Source of the DNA: Pseudomonadota bacterium
Lineage (GTDB): Bacteria; Pseudomonadota; Alphaproteobacteria; Sphingomonadales; Sphingomonadaceae
Direction: 5' to 3'
NCBI GenBank assembly: GCA_023436615.1
Contig: JAEZIO010000025.1
Coordinates: 55,443-119,442 of the forward strand
Length of the DNA stretch: 64,000 nt
Shown: piece after piece, positions 55,365 to 63,556 of the stretch
How the letters are laid out: every line of letters begins with the position of its first letter
Numbering within the stretch: position 1 is the first letter of the stretch
Notes under the pieces: model-generated
Seen by the model: only the letters and a program-made list of their open reading frames with translations
What the model was told of the DNA's origin: nothing
The model's database searches: none
Made by a program: the position numbers and the translations under genes

Positions 55365-56009
55365 TTACTGCAGCGTCGGCTGCAGTTCCGCGCCGCCCTG
55401 GCTGAGCCGAAGGAACTGCATCAGCTGCACCAGCAGGTCGGCGCGCGAGTCCAGCGTTTCCGCCTCCAGTAGCGCCTGCTTCGCCGAGACATCGAACGGC
55501 GCCACCTGAGCGATGGCGTTGACCAGCATCTCATCGTCGAGGCGGCTCACGGCCGACCAGTCGACCGCAAGGCCGAGCGCATCGCCCAGCCGCCGCGCCT
55601 CGCGCTCGACCTCGGCACGTTCGGCCATCGCCAGCGGCGACGGTTCACGGTCGTCGAGCGCTGCTACGTCGAGGTCCGCGTTGCGGTACGGCGTCCCAAG
55701 GTCGACCTCGCTGATCAGGCGGAAACGGTGCGAGCCATTGAGGACGATGTTGAAGCGCCCGTCCTCGAGCTCCTCGAGCCCGACGATCTCGCCCACGCAG
55801 CCAATCGAGTACAGCGGCTGCCTCGCTTCGTCCTCCGCTTCGACGAGCCGCGGCTGGACGACCGCGATATGCCCGCCGCCGTCCACCGCATCCCGCACCA
55901 TCTCGCGATAGCGCGGCTCGAAAATGTGAAGCGGTAGCTGCGAGCGCGGGAACAGGATCGCGCCGGCGATCGGGAACAGCGGCGCCCGTAGCGGAAGCGC
56001 ACCGCTCAT
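55365..56009 (-). CDS. Lon N-terminal (LON substrate-binding) domain protein
   Basis: 214 residues carrying only the PUA-like substrate-binding domain of Lon protease, without ATPase or protease parts. Visible are LPLRAPLFPIAGAILFPRSQLPLHIFEPRYREMVRDA at the start, GRFNIVLNGSHRFRLISE in the middle and helical C-terminal half. ATG at 56009 overlaps the YbbN-like gene stop (ATGA). Role unknown; possibly a substrate adaptor. Confidence 0.87.
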   Translation of the reverse strand: MSGALPLRAPLFPIAGAILFPRSQLPLHIFEPRYREMVRDAVDGGGHIAVVQPRLVEAEDEARQPLYSIGCVGEIVGLEELEDGRFNIVLNGSHRFRLISEVDLGTPYRNADLDVAALDDREPSPLAMAERAEVEREARRLGDALGLAVDWSAVSRLDDEMLVNAIAQVAPFDVSAKQALLEAETLDSRADLLVQLMQFLRLSQGGAELQPTLQ

Positions 56010-56914
56010 GTGAACAGCAGCGCCGACAGCCGCCGCCGTTGCGCTCGCGCCCATTCATTCTCCAGCCCCTGCGCCTCCAGCAGCTGCAGGAAGCGCTTGC
56101 GGGCGGCACCCTCGTTCCATTCCCTGTCGCGTTCGATGATCGCGAGCAGCTCGTCGGCCGCGCGGTCGCGGTTCCCTCTCGCCATCATCGCGCCGGCAAG
56201 CTCGTAGCGCGCGTCGAGATCCTCGGGGTCGGATGCGACCTTCCGTTCAAGCTCGGCCGCTTCCCCGCTGTTTCCGGCAGCGGCAAGCTCCAGCGCGGCC
56301 CGCGCCTGCCCGATCGCGGGATGCCGTGCGAGCTCCGGCGTGAGAGAATCGAGGATCGCGCGCGCTTCGTCCGCATCGCCGCTGGCCGTTAGCGCGCGCA
56401 CGAGTCCACCGGTCGCGGCGGGATCGTGGGGAGCAAGCTCATGGACCTGGCGGAAGATGTTCGCTGCGCGCTCTGCATCGCCGTCGGCGAGCACCTGCTC
56501 GCCCATCGCGACCAGCGGCTCCGTGTCCACCTGCTCCGCCTGGCCGTCGCCTTGAATGCCGAGCTGGGTGATCAACTGGTCGAGCACGCGCGTGAGTTGG
56601 CCCTCGGTGCGGTAATTGGTCAGGTCCGCCACCGGCTGCCCCTGGTAGAAGGCATAGACAGTCGGGATCGACTGAACGCGAAATTGCGCGGCGATCACCT
56701 TGTCGGCGTCGACATCGATCTTCACCAGCTTCACGCCCTTGGCCGCATAATCGGCCGCGATCTTCTCGAGCACCGGCGAAAGCTGCTTGCACGGGCCGCA
56801 CCACTCGGCCCAGAAATCGAGCAGCACGAGCGACTGCATCGACGGCTCGATGACCTCGCTCTGCAGCTTGGCGACAGCGTCCCGCTCGGCTTCGCTCAAT
56901 CCCAACGTCGCCAC
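56006..56914 (-). CDS. Thioredoxin-like co-chaperone (YbbN/CnoX type)
   Basis: 302 residues: a thioredoxin domain at about 20-125 with the intact redox motif WAEWCGPCKQLSP, then FRVQSIPTVYAFYQGQPV, followed by TPR-like helices (VLADGDAERAANIFRQVHEL, DEARAILDSL). E. coli CnoX has lost the redox cysteines; here both are present. GTG start at 56914 has AAGGA at 5 bp; ATGs further upstream (56947, 56986) lack one. Operon with the Lon-N protein. Confidence 0.9.
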   Translation of the reverse strand: MATLGLSEAERDAVAKLQSEVIEPSMQSLVLLDFWAEWCGPCKQLSPVLEKIAADYAAKGVKLVKIDVDADKVIAAQFRVQSIPTVYAFYQGQPVADLTNYRTEGQLTRVLDQLITQLGIQGDGQAEQVDTEPLVAMGEQVLADGDAERAANIFRQVHELAPHDPAATGGLVRALTASGDADEARAILDSLTPELARHPAIGQARAALELAAAGNSGEAAELERKVASDPEDLDARYELAGAMMARGNRDRAADELLAIIERDREWNEGAARKRFLQLLEAQGLENEWARAQRRRLSALLFT

Positions 56915-57074
56915 TTCCGTCCTTTCCCTGTGCGGTGAAACGACCATATGGCGCTGGCGTTCAGCCGTCACAAGCCGATGCGGCACAAGCCTATCGGGCG
57001 CTTGCAGCGGAGGGCGGGCCCATGCTAGGCGCCCGCCACCCTGCCGCAGGCAACCTGCCGCGGCCGACGCCAGA

Positions 57075-57149
57075 GCGGGCGTAGCTCAGGGGTAGAGCAC
57101 AACCTTGCCAAGGTTGGGGTCGAGGGTTCGAATCCCTTCGCCCGCTCCA
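57075..57149 (+). tRNA. tRNA-Gly (anticodon GCC), CCA encoded
   Basis: 75 bases. Acceptor stem GCGGGCG with CGCCCGC, D-arm with AGCTCAGGGGTAGAGC, anticodon stem-loop CCTTGCCAAGG with GCC, T-loop GGTTCGAATCC and encoded CCA (after discriminator T). No gene is seen in the 160 bp upstream, which should contain its promoter. Confidence 0.96.
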
Positions 57150-57154
57150 GTGTT

Positions 57155-58135
57155 TCAGGCCGGCCGTGCCGTGGCGTTGTCCGACAATAGCTCGCGGAAG
57201 TAGGCGATGGTCGCGTCCAGCCCCTCATCGAGCGGAACGCGCGGTTCCCACCCCAGCAGCTCTCGGGCCCGGCTGATGTCCGGCTGGCGCTGCTTGGGAT
57301 CGTCGGCTGGAAGCGCGCACTGCTCCAGCTCGAGTTGAACGCCTGTCTTCTGCATCACGATATCCGCGAGTTCCCGCACGGATATCTCGTTCGGATTGCC
57401 GATGTTGACCGGGCCGGTGACCTCGTCGGGCGAGTTCATCAGGCGAATAAGCCCTTCCACCGTGTCGTCAACGTAGCAGAAACTTCGGGTCTGGCTGCCT
57501 TCACCATAGAGCGTGATCGGCCGCCCCTCGAGCGCGTGGACGATGAAGTTGGAGACGACCCGGCCGTCATTGGGGTGCATGCGCGGCCCGTAGGTATTGA
57601 AGATGCGCGCGACCTTCACCTTAAGCCCGAGCTGGCGGTGGTAGTCGAAGAACAGCGTCTCGGCGCAGCGCTTGCCTTCGTCGTAGCAGCTCCGCGGACC
57701 GATCGGGTTGACGTTGCCCCAATAATCCTCCGTCTGCGGGTGGACGGTCGGGTCGCCGTAAACCTCGCTGGTCGACGCCTGCAGGATGGGAATTCCCAGG
57801 CGCTTGGCGAGCCCGAGCATGTTGATGGCGCCGTGCACGCTGGTCTTCGTCGTTTGTACCGGGTCGTGCTGGTAGTGGATCGGCGATGCCGGGCACGCGA
57901 GATTGTAGATCTGGTCGACCTCGACATAGAGCGGGAACGTCACGTCGTGCCGCATCACCTCGAACGAGGGGTGATCGAGCAGGTGGCCGATGTTGCGGCG
58001 CGTTCCGGTGTAGAAATTGTCGACGCACAGGACTTCGCTTCCGGCCGCCAGCAGGCGCTCGCAAAGATGCGATCCCAGGAATCCGGCGCCCCCGGTAACC
58101 AGGACGCGTCGGGTGTCGTCATATGCCCGCCCCAT
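57155..58135 (-). CDS. UDP-xylose synthase-like NAD-dependent epimerase/dehydratase
   Basis: 326-residue extended SDR. NAD site VLVTGGAGFLGSHLCERLL, then VDNFYTGTRRNIGHLL, YNLACPASPIHYQHDPVQTTKT, active-site serine/tyrosine in STSEVYGDP and YDEGKR (YxxxK), ARIFNTYGPRMHPNDGRVVSNFI. These are the hallmarks of UDP-glucuronate decarboxylases, which make UDP-xylose for surface polysaccharides. Ends 5 bp from tRNA-Gly on the other strand. Confidence 0.9.
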   Translation of the reverse strand: MGRAYDDTRRVLVTGGAGFLGSHLCERLLAAGSEVLCVDNFYTGTRRNIGHLLDHPSFEVMRHDVTFPLYVEVDQIYNLACPASPIHYQHDPVQTTKTSVHGAINMLGLAKRLGIPILQASTSEVYGDPTVHPQTEDYWGNVNPIGPRSCYDEGKRCAETLFFDYHRQLGLKVKVARIFNTYGPRMHPNDGRVVSNFIVHALEGRPITLYGEGSQTRSFCYVDDTVEGLIRLMNSPDEVTGPVNIGNPNEISVRELADIVMQKTGVQLELEQCALPADDPKQRQPDISRARELLGWEPRVPLDEGLDATIAYFRELLSDNATARPA

Positions 58136-58196
58136 CGGCTGCCGCGTAGAGCATCGATAGGCGAAAGCAAGCGCCGCTCGTGGCGGCGCGGGAGCG

Positions 58197-58796
58197 TCAG
58201 CCCGCGGCCCGCTCGCGGAACCACTTGGTGACGATATATTTCACGCCGCGGCGCACCTTCATCCCCTGGTGCAGCGTCGCCGGATTTGGCGAACCGTCGG
58301 GAAGCAGGTTGTTCCACGCGACAAGCTTGCCGAGCTCCGGCTGGATCGTCTTGCCGATCGCCTTGAACCGTGTCGCGCCACCGTCCTCCGGCTCGTTTAG
58401 ATAAATCATCGCGGTCCAGGTCCGCTGGCCCGTATCCGCGGTGTGCACGTAATAGTCGTAGCCGCCGGGCTCGAACGTGTCGGTGTGCGGCCTGAACTCC
58501 TGGCCGGGTGCGTAGCGCTGGCCCTGAATGGGCTCGCTGGCGGCCAGGTCGAGTCCGAGCAACGCCGCGATTTTAGCATCGAGGGCGGCCACGACCGGAT
58601 CGCGCCAGTCGAGGTCGCAGGTCTCGCTGGTCCGGTAATCGGCAATGCCGATGTCGTCGGCAATCTCGGACGGGCGTCGCTGACGGTCGATCCTCGCGAC
58701 CAAGGCGTCGCAGGTCTCGGGATCGAGGAAACGCTTGACTATGAACAGGTCGAGCTTGGGGCTCGGTACACGCTGGACGCCGGCCGTCCGCGCCAG
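58197..58796 (-). CDS. 2-oxoglutarate/Fe(II)-dependent oxygenase (prolyl 4-hydroxylase-like)
   Basis: Up to 200 residues. Fe-binding HTD in FRPHTDTFEPGG, the distal histidine in ATLHQGMKVRRGVKYIVTKWF with the 2OG arginine/lysine, and TWTAMIYLNEPEDGGATRF give the double-stranded beta-helix core. The homologous region LDLFIVKRFLDPETCDALV extends upstream of the first conventional start (TTG 58703). In this frame only CTG codons lie upstream; CTG at 58796 gives the expected N-terminus. Follows the serine hydrolase by 22 bp. Either CTG is used, or the 5' end is damaged. Confidence 0.75.
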   Translation of the reverse strand: MARTAGVQRVPSPKLDLFIVKRFLDPETCDALVARIDRQRRPSEIADDIGIADYRTSETCDLDWRDPVVAALDAKIAALLGLDLAASEPIQGQRYAPGQEFRPHTDTFEPGGYDYYVHTADTGQRTWTAMIYLNEPEDGGATRFKAIGKTIQPELGKLVAWNNLLPDGSPNPATLHQGMKVRRGVKYIVTKWFRERAAG

Positions 58797-58818
58797 CCGC
58801 TCCGCGGAGCCGTTGGCC

Positions 58819-59949
58819 TCAAAGCGCGTACTGCGTCCCCTTGAACATGTCGTGCTGCTGGATGACCGCCCGGACGACGTTGTTCATGAGCCGCATTCGG
58901 ACGGGCAGAGGCGTCGCGGTCTTCTTGATCATCACCGCAACCGAATAGCTGCGGCCGTCGGGCGCGGTAAGTATGCCGATGTCGTTGTAACCGGCCTGCA
59001 CGCCGCCAAGCTCCTGGCCCGTCCCGGTCTTGTGGCTAAGGCTCCAGCCCGGCGCCAGGCCGCCCTTCAGCCGGTTGGCTCCGGTGCGGGTATTGCCCAT
59101 TATTTTGAGCAGCGTGGCTGTCGAAGACGGCGAGAGAAGCTCGCCGCGCTTCAGCCTGGCTAGCGCGCCGACGATCGCAGCGGGCGAGGCGCCGTCATAG
59201 GGATCCTCGATATATCGGTTGAAGGCGGCGCGCCGCACCGACATCGGTAGCGCATCGCGGGCCTCGAAGAATGCGTTGCCGATCGAATAGCTCGGCGACC
59301 ATAAAAGCCCGGCGATCCTGCTCTGGAGCGCGCGTTCGCCGTCGTAGAAACGGATCGCGCCGAGTTTCTTCGCGGCGATCATCCTGCGCACCGCATCGGC
59401 CCCTCCGACGGACCGCATCAGCTTGTCGTTCGCCGTGTTGTCGCTGGTGGTGATCGCCTTCACCATCAGGTCCTGGAGGCTCGTGGTGTAGCTTCCGCCG
59501 CCGATGATCTGCGCCCGGATCGGCTGGTGGAAGAGCGTGAGGTCGTTGCGGGTCAGAGTGACCCGATCGTCAAGCCGGACCTTGCCCTTGTCCACGGCGT
59601 CAAGCGCGGTGATCGATACCCAAAGCTTCGACACGCTCTGTTGCGGGTAGAGATCATTGTCCTTCCAGCCGGTCTGCCAGCCGTCGTCGATCGAGCGCAC
59701 CGCAATGCCGACGCGGCCGTCGAAGGCTCGTCCCAGGTCGTCGACTCGGCTGGCGAGGAACTCCGGTGCCTGCGGCGCTTTCGGCGCGGTTCGCGCCGCT
59801 TGCGCGACCTTCGTGCCCGGACCGGACGGCTTGGCGGGCGCGGACTTGGCCGGCTGAGGCCTTTCGGCGGACTTGATTGCCGCGACGCCGACCTGGGTCA
59901 GGCCGGCCAGCGCGAGCGCCAGTCCGACACGGCTCCAAACTGACGTCAT
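58819..59949 (-). CDS. Class A beta-lactamase-like serine hydrolase
   Basis: 376 residues. An export signal anchor (residues 5-25) and a Pro/Ala/Lys linker precede the beta-lactamase fold. SxxK is in QQSVSKLW (about residue 106), SDN in TTSDNTAND (about 169) and KTG in LSHKTGTGQ. The omega-loop ExxLN glutamate needed for fast deacylation in class A enzymes is not found: an enlarged segment leads to DPYDGASPAAI instead. It could be a divergent beta-lactamase, or a peptidase or esterase of this fold. No resistance claim is made. Confidence 0.8.
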   Translation of the reverse strand: MTSVWSRVGLALALAGLTQVGVAAIKSAERPQPAKSAPAKPSGPGTKVAQAARTAPKAPQAPEFLASRVDDLGRAFDGRVGIAVRSIDDGWQTGWKDNDLYPQQSVSKLWVSITALDAVDKGKVRLDDRVTLTRNDLTLFHQPIRAQIIGGGSYTTSLQDLMVKAITTSDNTANDKLMRSVGGADAVRRMIAAKKLGAIRFYDGERALQSRIAGLLWSPSYSIGNAFFEARDALPMSVRRAAFNRYIEDPYDGASPAAIVGALARLKRGELLSPSSTATLLKIMGNTRTGANRLKGGLAPGWSLSHKTGTGQELGGVQAGYNDIGILTAPDGRSYSVAVMIKKTATPLPVRMRLMNNVVRAVIQQHDMFKGTQYAL

Positions 59950-60078
59950 GACCTCAATTCTCCCCCGATGTTCCGTCGGCTTTCCAACGACTTAGCGCAA
60001 GAGTCATGAACCTGCGCTGTGCGGTGACAGCCAGGATTCGCATGCTCGAGCGGCTTTGCCAAGCCTCGCGAAAACGGG

Positions 60079-60885
60079 TCAGCGGGGACTGCCGCTGCCC
60101 AGAAGCGCGGCGGATTCGATCTCGTCCAGCGCGCGCTGGACGGCCACATATCGCCGTGCCTGTTCGACCCACTCGCGTGCGCGTGGAGCGCCCGGAAGGC
60201 GCATCGTCTCCGCGAGTGCGGCGTCGACCTCGCCGACCGCGAGGCGCGAGCGAGCCCGCTGGTAGCGAGCTTGCGGCTGCGTCGAGGGCCGGTCGGATCG
60301 GTGCACCGATATCAGCGAGGAAAGCCCGCGCTTGATGCCGTCGAGAATGCCCTCGCTGGGCGGTGGGCCGAGAAGCTTCGGCTCGAGGTCCTGGTAAGCT
60401 GCGATCAGCTCGCTGAGTTGAACCGGCGAGCGCGACGCGGTGACGATGGTGGCCACCGCCTGCGGATGTGCCGGCCCGAACCGGTCGACGAGCAGGGGCT
60501 CCAGATAGCCAAGGCCGACGCCCCGCTCGATTGCGCGGCGGGCGGCGAATGCGATCAGAAGGGCATCTGCGCGGCCTGCGGACCCCTGCACCTGGCGATT
60601 TTCGCTTTCGATGCGTTCGATCCGCGCTTCGAGCTCTGCCACGTGCCCGCCGACATCTGCGCTTGCGGAAGCCTGGTTCGGGCTCGCGGGCGGGTGTTGC
60701 GGAGCAATCATTTGCCGCGGCTGCGCCGCCTTAGGGTCGGTCGCCGGAACGACTCCGAACAGCCGCGCCGCCGGCTGGTAGCGCGCGAGACCCCAGGTTG
60801 CGGCAGCGGCGCCGACGAGCAGCAGGGCCAGGGCGATCGCAAGCCGCCCGCCCCAGCCCAGTCCGCTGCGCCCGCCCCTCTCCAT
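60079..60885 (-). CDS. Membrane-anchored protein linked to haem genes (mitofilin/HemX-like)
   Basis: 268 residues: one transmembrane helix at about 16-36, a low-complexity linker, a short coiled coil (VAELEARIERIESENRQ), and a helical C-terminal domain with LLIAFAARRAIERGVGLGYLEPLL and ARSRLAVGEVDAALAETMRLPG. Comparable proteins follow hemD in alphaproteobacteria. Function is uncertain. The ATG at 60885 shares its A with the hemD stop (TGATG); a GTG at 60903 is in frame. Confidence 0.72.
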   Translation of the reverse strand: MERGGRSGLGWGGRLAIALALLLVGAAAATWGLARYQPAARLFGVVPATDPKAAQPRQMIAPQHPPASPNQASASADVGGHVAELEARIERIESENRQVQGSAGRADALLIAFAARRAIERGVGLGYLEPLLVDRFGPAHPQAVATIVTASRSPVQLSELIAAYQDLEPKLLGPPPSEGILDGIKRGLSSLISVHRSDRPSTQPQARYQRARSRLAVGEVDAALAETMRLPGAPRAREWVEQARRYVAVQRALDEIESAALLGSGSPR

Positions 60886-61559
60886 CAGCGCGGGTTGTTG
60901 CACAGCCGCGCGGCAATGGCGAGAATGGCCCGGTCGCTGGGCTCGGGTGCGATCTCCACAGCGCTCCAGCCGCCGCCGGCCCCCCGCCCAGCCTCCGGGC
61001 TGATTGCCACGATTGCGATGCGGCCTCGGTCCAGCCCGGCGTCCTCGACTACCCGTGCAACCCGTTCCGCTGCGCGCGGCGAGTGGACAGCGACCACCGC
61101 GCCTTCAAGCTCGGCTACGCGCTCCCCGGCAGGAAGCTCGACGGCCTCGTAAACGGGCACGACGGTGATCTGCTGGCTCGGCGGCGCCGGTTCGCGACGG
61201 TGTGCGCCGCACAAGTGAAGCAGCCGAAGCCGCGTGGGAAGCGATGCCAGCAGCGGGTCGATCGTGCCCGGACCGACGCTCTCGACCGCCAGGCCCGCCT
61301 GCCGCGCCGCCGCGGCGGTTGCCTCGCCGACGCAATGCGCAGGAAGGCGCCGGTAACGCTCCAGCCCTTCCCCCGCATTGCGCACCGCATTGGCGCTGGT
61401 CAGCAGGAGCGCGTCGAAATGCCGGGCATCGGGACGCTCCCAGTCCAGCGGCCGAACCGCGAACAAGGGCATCACGATGGTGCTGAGGCCGAGGTCGCCC
61501 GCCGCCCGTGCTGTTGCGGTCGCGCCGGGTTCCGGCCGCACGATGACCAGCGGCCTCAT
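60885..61559 (-). CDS. hemD: Uroporphyrinogen-III synthase
   Basis: 224 residues, poorly conserved family. N-terminal LVIVRPEPGATATARAAGDLG and MPLFAVRPLDW, LLLTSANAVRNAGEGL, HCVGEATAAAARQAG, then AVVAVHSPRAAERVARVV match the two-lobed HemD fold. Cyclises hydroxymethylbilane with ring-D inversion. Overlaps hemC by ATGA, as expected for the hemCD pair. Confidence 0.9.
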   Translation of the reverse strand: MRPLVIVRPEPGATATARAAGDLGLSTIVMPLFAVRPLDWERPDARHFDALLLTSANAVRNAGEGLERYRRLPAHCVGEATAAAARQAGLAVESVGPGTIDPLLASLPTRLRLLHLCGAHRREPAPPSQQITVVPVYEAVELPAGERVAELEGAVVAVHSPRAAERVARVVEDAGLDRGRIAIVAISPEAGRGAGGGWSAVEIAPEPSDRAILAIAARLCNNPR

Positions 61560-62476
61560 GCGTGCGCGAAAAGCCTCCGGATCGATTCTGGGGCCCGGCC
61601 CAGCATCGCCCTTGCAAGCTCGGCGGGCGCGTCTTCGTCGCCGCCCGCAAAGCTGGCCTCGTCGCGGACGCGCTCCCTGCCGTCCTCGGACAGAATTTCG
61701 GCGCGCAGGTGGACTGTCTGGCGCTCAACGGTGGCCAGTGCTGCGACGGGCGAGTGGCACGAGCCCCCAAGCGCCCGCGCAAAGGCGCGCTCCGCCATCA
61801 CCGCGCAGCGGCTCGCCGAATCGTCGAGATTCTTGAGGAACTGCATGCAGTCCGTGTCCTCTGCGCGGCACTCGACACCGAGGGCGCCCTGGCCCGGAGC
61901 GGGCAACATCACGTCGAAGGGCAGCGGCGTTCCGACATGGTCCATCTTCAGCCGGTGAAGCCCGGCGGCCGACAGGATGGTGGCATCGACCGCTCCCTCC
62001 TCGACCTTCTTGAGCCGGGTCTCCACGTTTCCGCGCAAGGCGACGATCCGGAGGTCCGGCCTCGCCGCGAGAAGCTGAGCCGCCCGCCTCGGCGACGACG
62101 TGCCGACGACCGCGCCCTGCTTCAGCGCGTCGATCGACTCCGCTCCGATGAGCTTGTCCTCCAGGTAAACCCGGGGCCGGATGGCGACGAGCCGGATTTC
62201 AGGCGGCCGGATCACTTCGACGTCCTTGATCGAATGGACCGCGAAATCGATTTCCCCCGCGAGCAGCGCGGCGTCGATCTCCTTCGTCCACAGCCCTTTC
62301 CCGCCGACTTCGGCCAGCGGCCGGTCAGCGATCCGGTCGCCACTTGTCTTGATGGGCACGATCTCGACATGCCCGGCCGGCCAGCGCTGCTGGACCTCGA
62401 GCGCAGACGCGATCTTGCGAGCCTGGATCATCGCCAGCGTCGATCCGCGAGTACCAAGTTTCGGGTTCCGGCTCAT
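61556..62476 (-). CDS. hemC: Hydroxymethylbilane synthase (porphobilinogen deaminase)
   Basis: 306 residues. GTRGSTLAMIQAR at the N-terminus, IKTSGDRI, GGKGLWTKEIDAALLAGEIDFAVHSIKDVE, GTSSPRRAAQLLA, RGNVETRLKKVEEG and the dipyrromethane-anchor cysteine in ALGGSCHSPVAA. HSIKDVE replaces the more usual HSMKDVP. ATG at 62476; divergent from tsaD with 48 bp between, so both promoters overlap there. The 5' in-frame extension into tsaD is rejected. Confidence 0.95.
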   Translation of the reverse strand: MSRNPKLGTRGSTLAMIQARKIASALEVQQRWPAGHVEIVPIKTSGDRIADRPLAEVGGKGLWTKEIDAALLAGEIDFAVHSIKDVEVIRPPEIRLVAIRPRVYLEDKLIGAESIDALKQGAVVGTSSPRRAAQLLAARPDLRIVALRGNVETRLKKVEEGAVDATILSAAGLHRLKMDHVGTPLPFDVMLPAPGQGALGVECRAEDTDCMQFLKNLDDSASRCAVMAERAFARALGGSCHSPVAALATVERQTVHLRAEILSEDGRERVRDEASFAGGDEDAPAELARAMLGRAPESIRRLFAHA

Positions 62477-62524
62477 CGGGGCTCCACTAGTGCATCGGCG
62501 GTCGTTCAGGCAAAGGGCCAACGC

Positions 62525-63556
62525 ATGGCAGTAATTCTCGGCCTCGAATCCAGTTGCGACGACACGGCTGCGGCGCTGGTGACCACCGACAGGCGGATCC
62601 TCGCCCAATCGGTCGTTTCGCAGAACGACGCCCACCGGCCCTTCGGCGGCGTCGTGCCGGAAATCGCCGCGCGCGCGCATGTGCAGATCCTCCCCGACCT
62701 CATCCGCAAGGTGCTCGGTGAAGCAAGGATCGCGATCGGCGACGTCGATGCGATCGCCGCCACCGCCGGGCCCGGCCTGATCGGCGGGGTCATGGTCGCG
62801 CTTCTGACCGGAAAGGGCCTGGCGCTGTCGACCGGCAAGCCGCTGATCGCGGTCAACCATCTCGAAGGCCATGCGCTGAGCCCGCGGCTGGTCGATCCGG
62901 ACCTCGGCTTCCCGTACCTCCTGCTGCTCGTCTCGGGCGGTCACTGCCAGCTCCTCGAAGTGCTGGGCGTCGGCGAGTATCGAAGACTCGCGACCACGAT
63001 CGACGATGCCGCGGGCGAGGCGTTCGACAAGGCCGCCAAGCTGCTCGGCCTGTCCTATCCCGGCGGGCCGGCGATCGAGGAGTTGGCCAGGCGCGGCGAT
63101 TCAGCCGCGGTACTGCTTCCGCGTCCGCTGGTTGGATCGAGCGAGCCCCATTTCTCGTTCGCGGGGCTGAAGAGCGCGGTGCAGCGCGCGGTCGCCTCCG
63201 GTCGGCACGCGCCCGAAGACATTGCGGCGAGCTTCCAGCAGGCTGTCGTGGACTGCCTCGTCGATCGGACGCGAGTTGCGCTGGCGAGAAGCGACGCCCC
63301 GGCGCTCGTTGTCGCCGGCGGGGTTGCCGCCAATCGCACGATCCGCTCCGCGCTCCAGCAACTGGCGAACGACTCCGGCCGGCGCTTCGGCGTTCCGCCT
63401 GGGTGGCTGTGCACCGACAATGCGGCGATGATCGCCTGGGCGGGTGCGGAGCGGTTCGAAAAAGGCCTCTTCGACGGCCTCGACGCACCCGCCCGGGCGC
63501 GCTGGCCGCTCGATCCAGGCGCCGAAAAGGTCCGAGGCGCAGGCGTGAAGGCATGA
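62525..63556 (+). CDS. tsaD: tRNA N6-adenosine threonylcarbamoyltransferase
   Basis: 343 residues. ILGLESSCDDTAAALV at the start, VVPEIAARAHVQ, metal-site NHLEGHA, LLLLVSGGHCQL, GEAFDKAAKLLGLSYPGGPAIE, and FAGLKSAV. It completes t6A at position 37 of ANN-reading tRNAs. ATG at 62525; a long frame upstream is antisense to hemC. The stop overlaps gpsA by ATGA. Confidence 0.95.
   Translation: MAVILGLESSCDDTAAALVTTDRRILAQSVVSQNDAHRPFGGVVPEIAARAHVQILPDLIRKVLGEARIAIGDVDAIAATAGPGLIGGVMVALLTGKGLALSTGKPLIAVNHLEGHALSPRLVDPDLGFPYLLLLVSGGHCQLLEVLGVGEYRRLATTIDDAAGEAFDKAAKLLGLSYPGGPAIEELARRGDSAAVLLPRPLVGSSEPHFSFAGLKSAVQRAVASGRHAPEDIAASFQQAVVDCLVDRTRVALARSDAPALVVAGGVAANRTIRSALQQLANDSGRRFGVPPGWLCTDNAAMIAWAGAERFEKGLFDGLDAPARARWPLDPGAEKVRGAGVKA

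Noticed and set aside
57002..57031. TTGCAG-N18-TAGGCG as tRNA-Gly promoter
   Set aside because: Spacing and -10 are poor; not strong enough to list.
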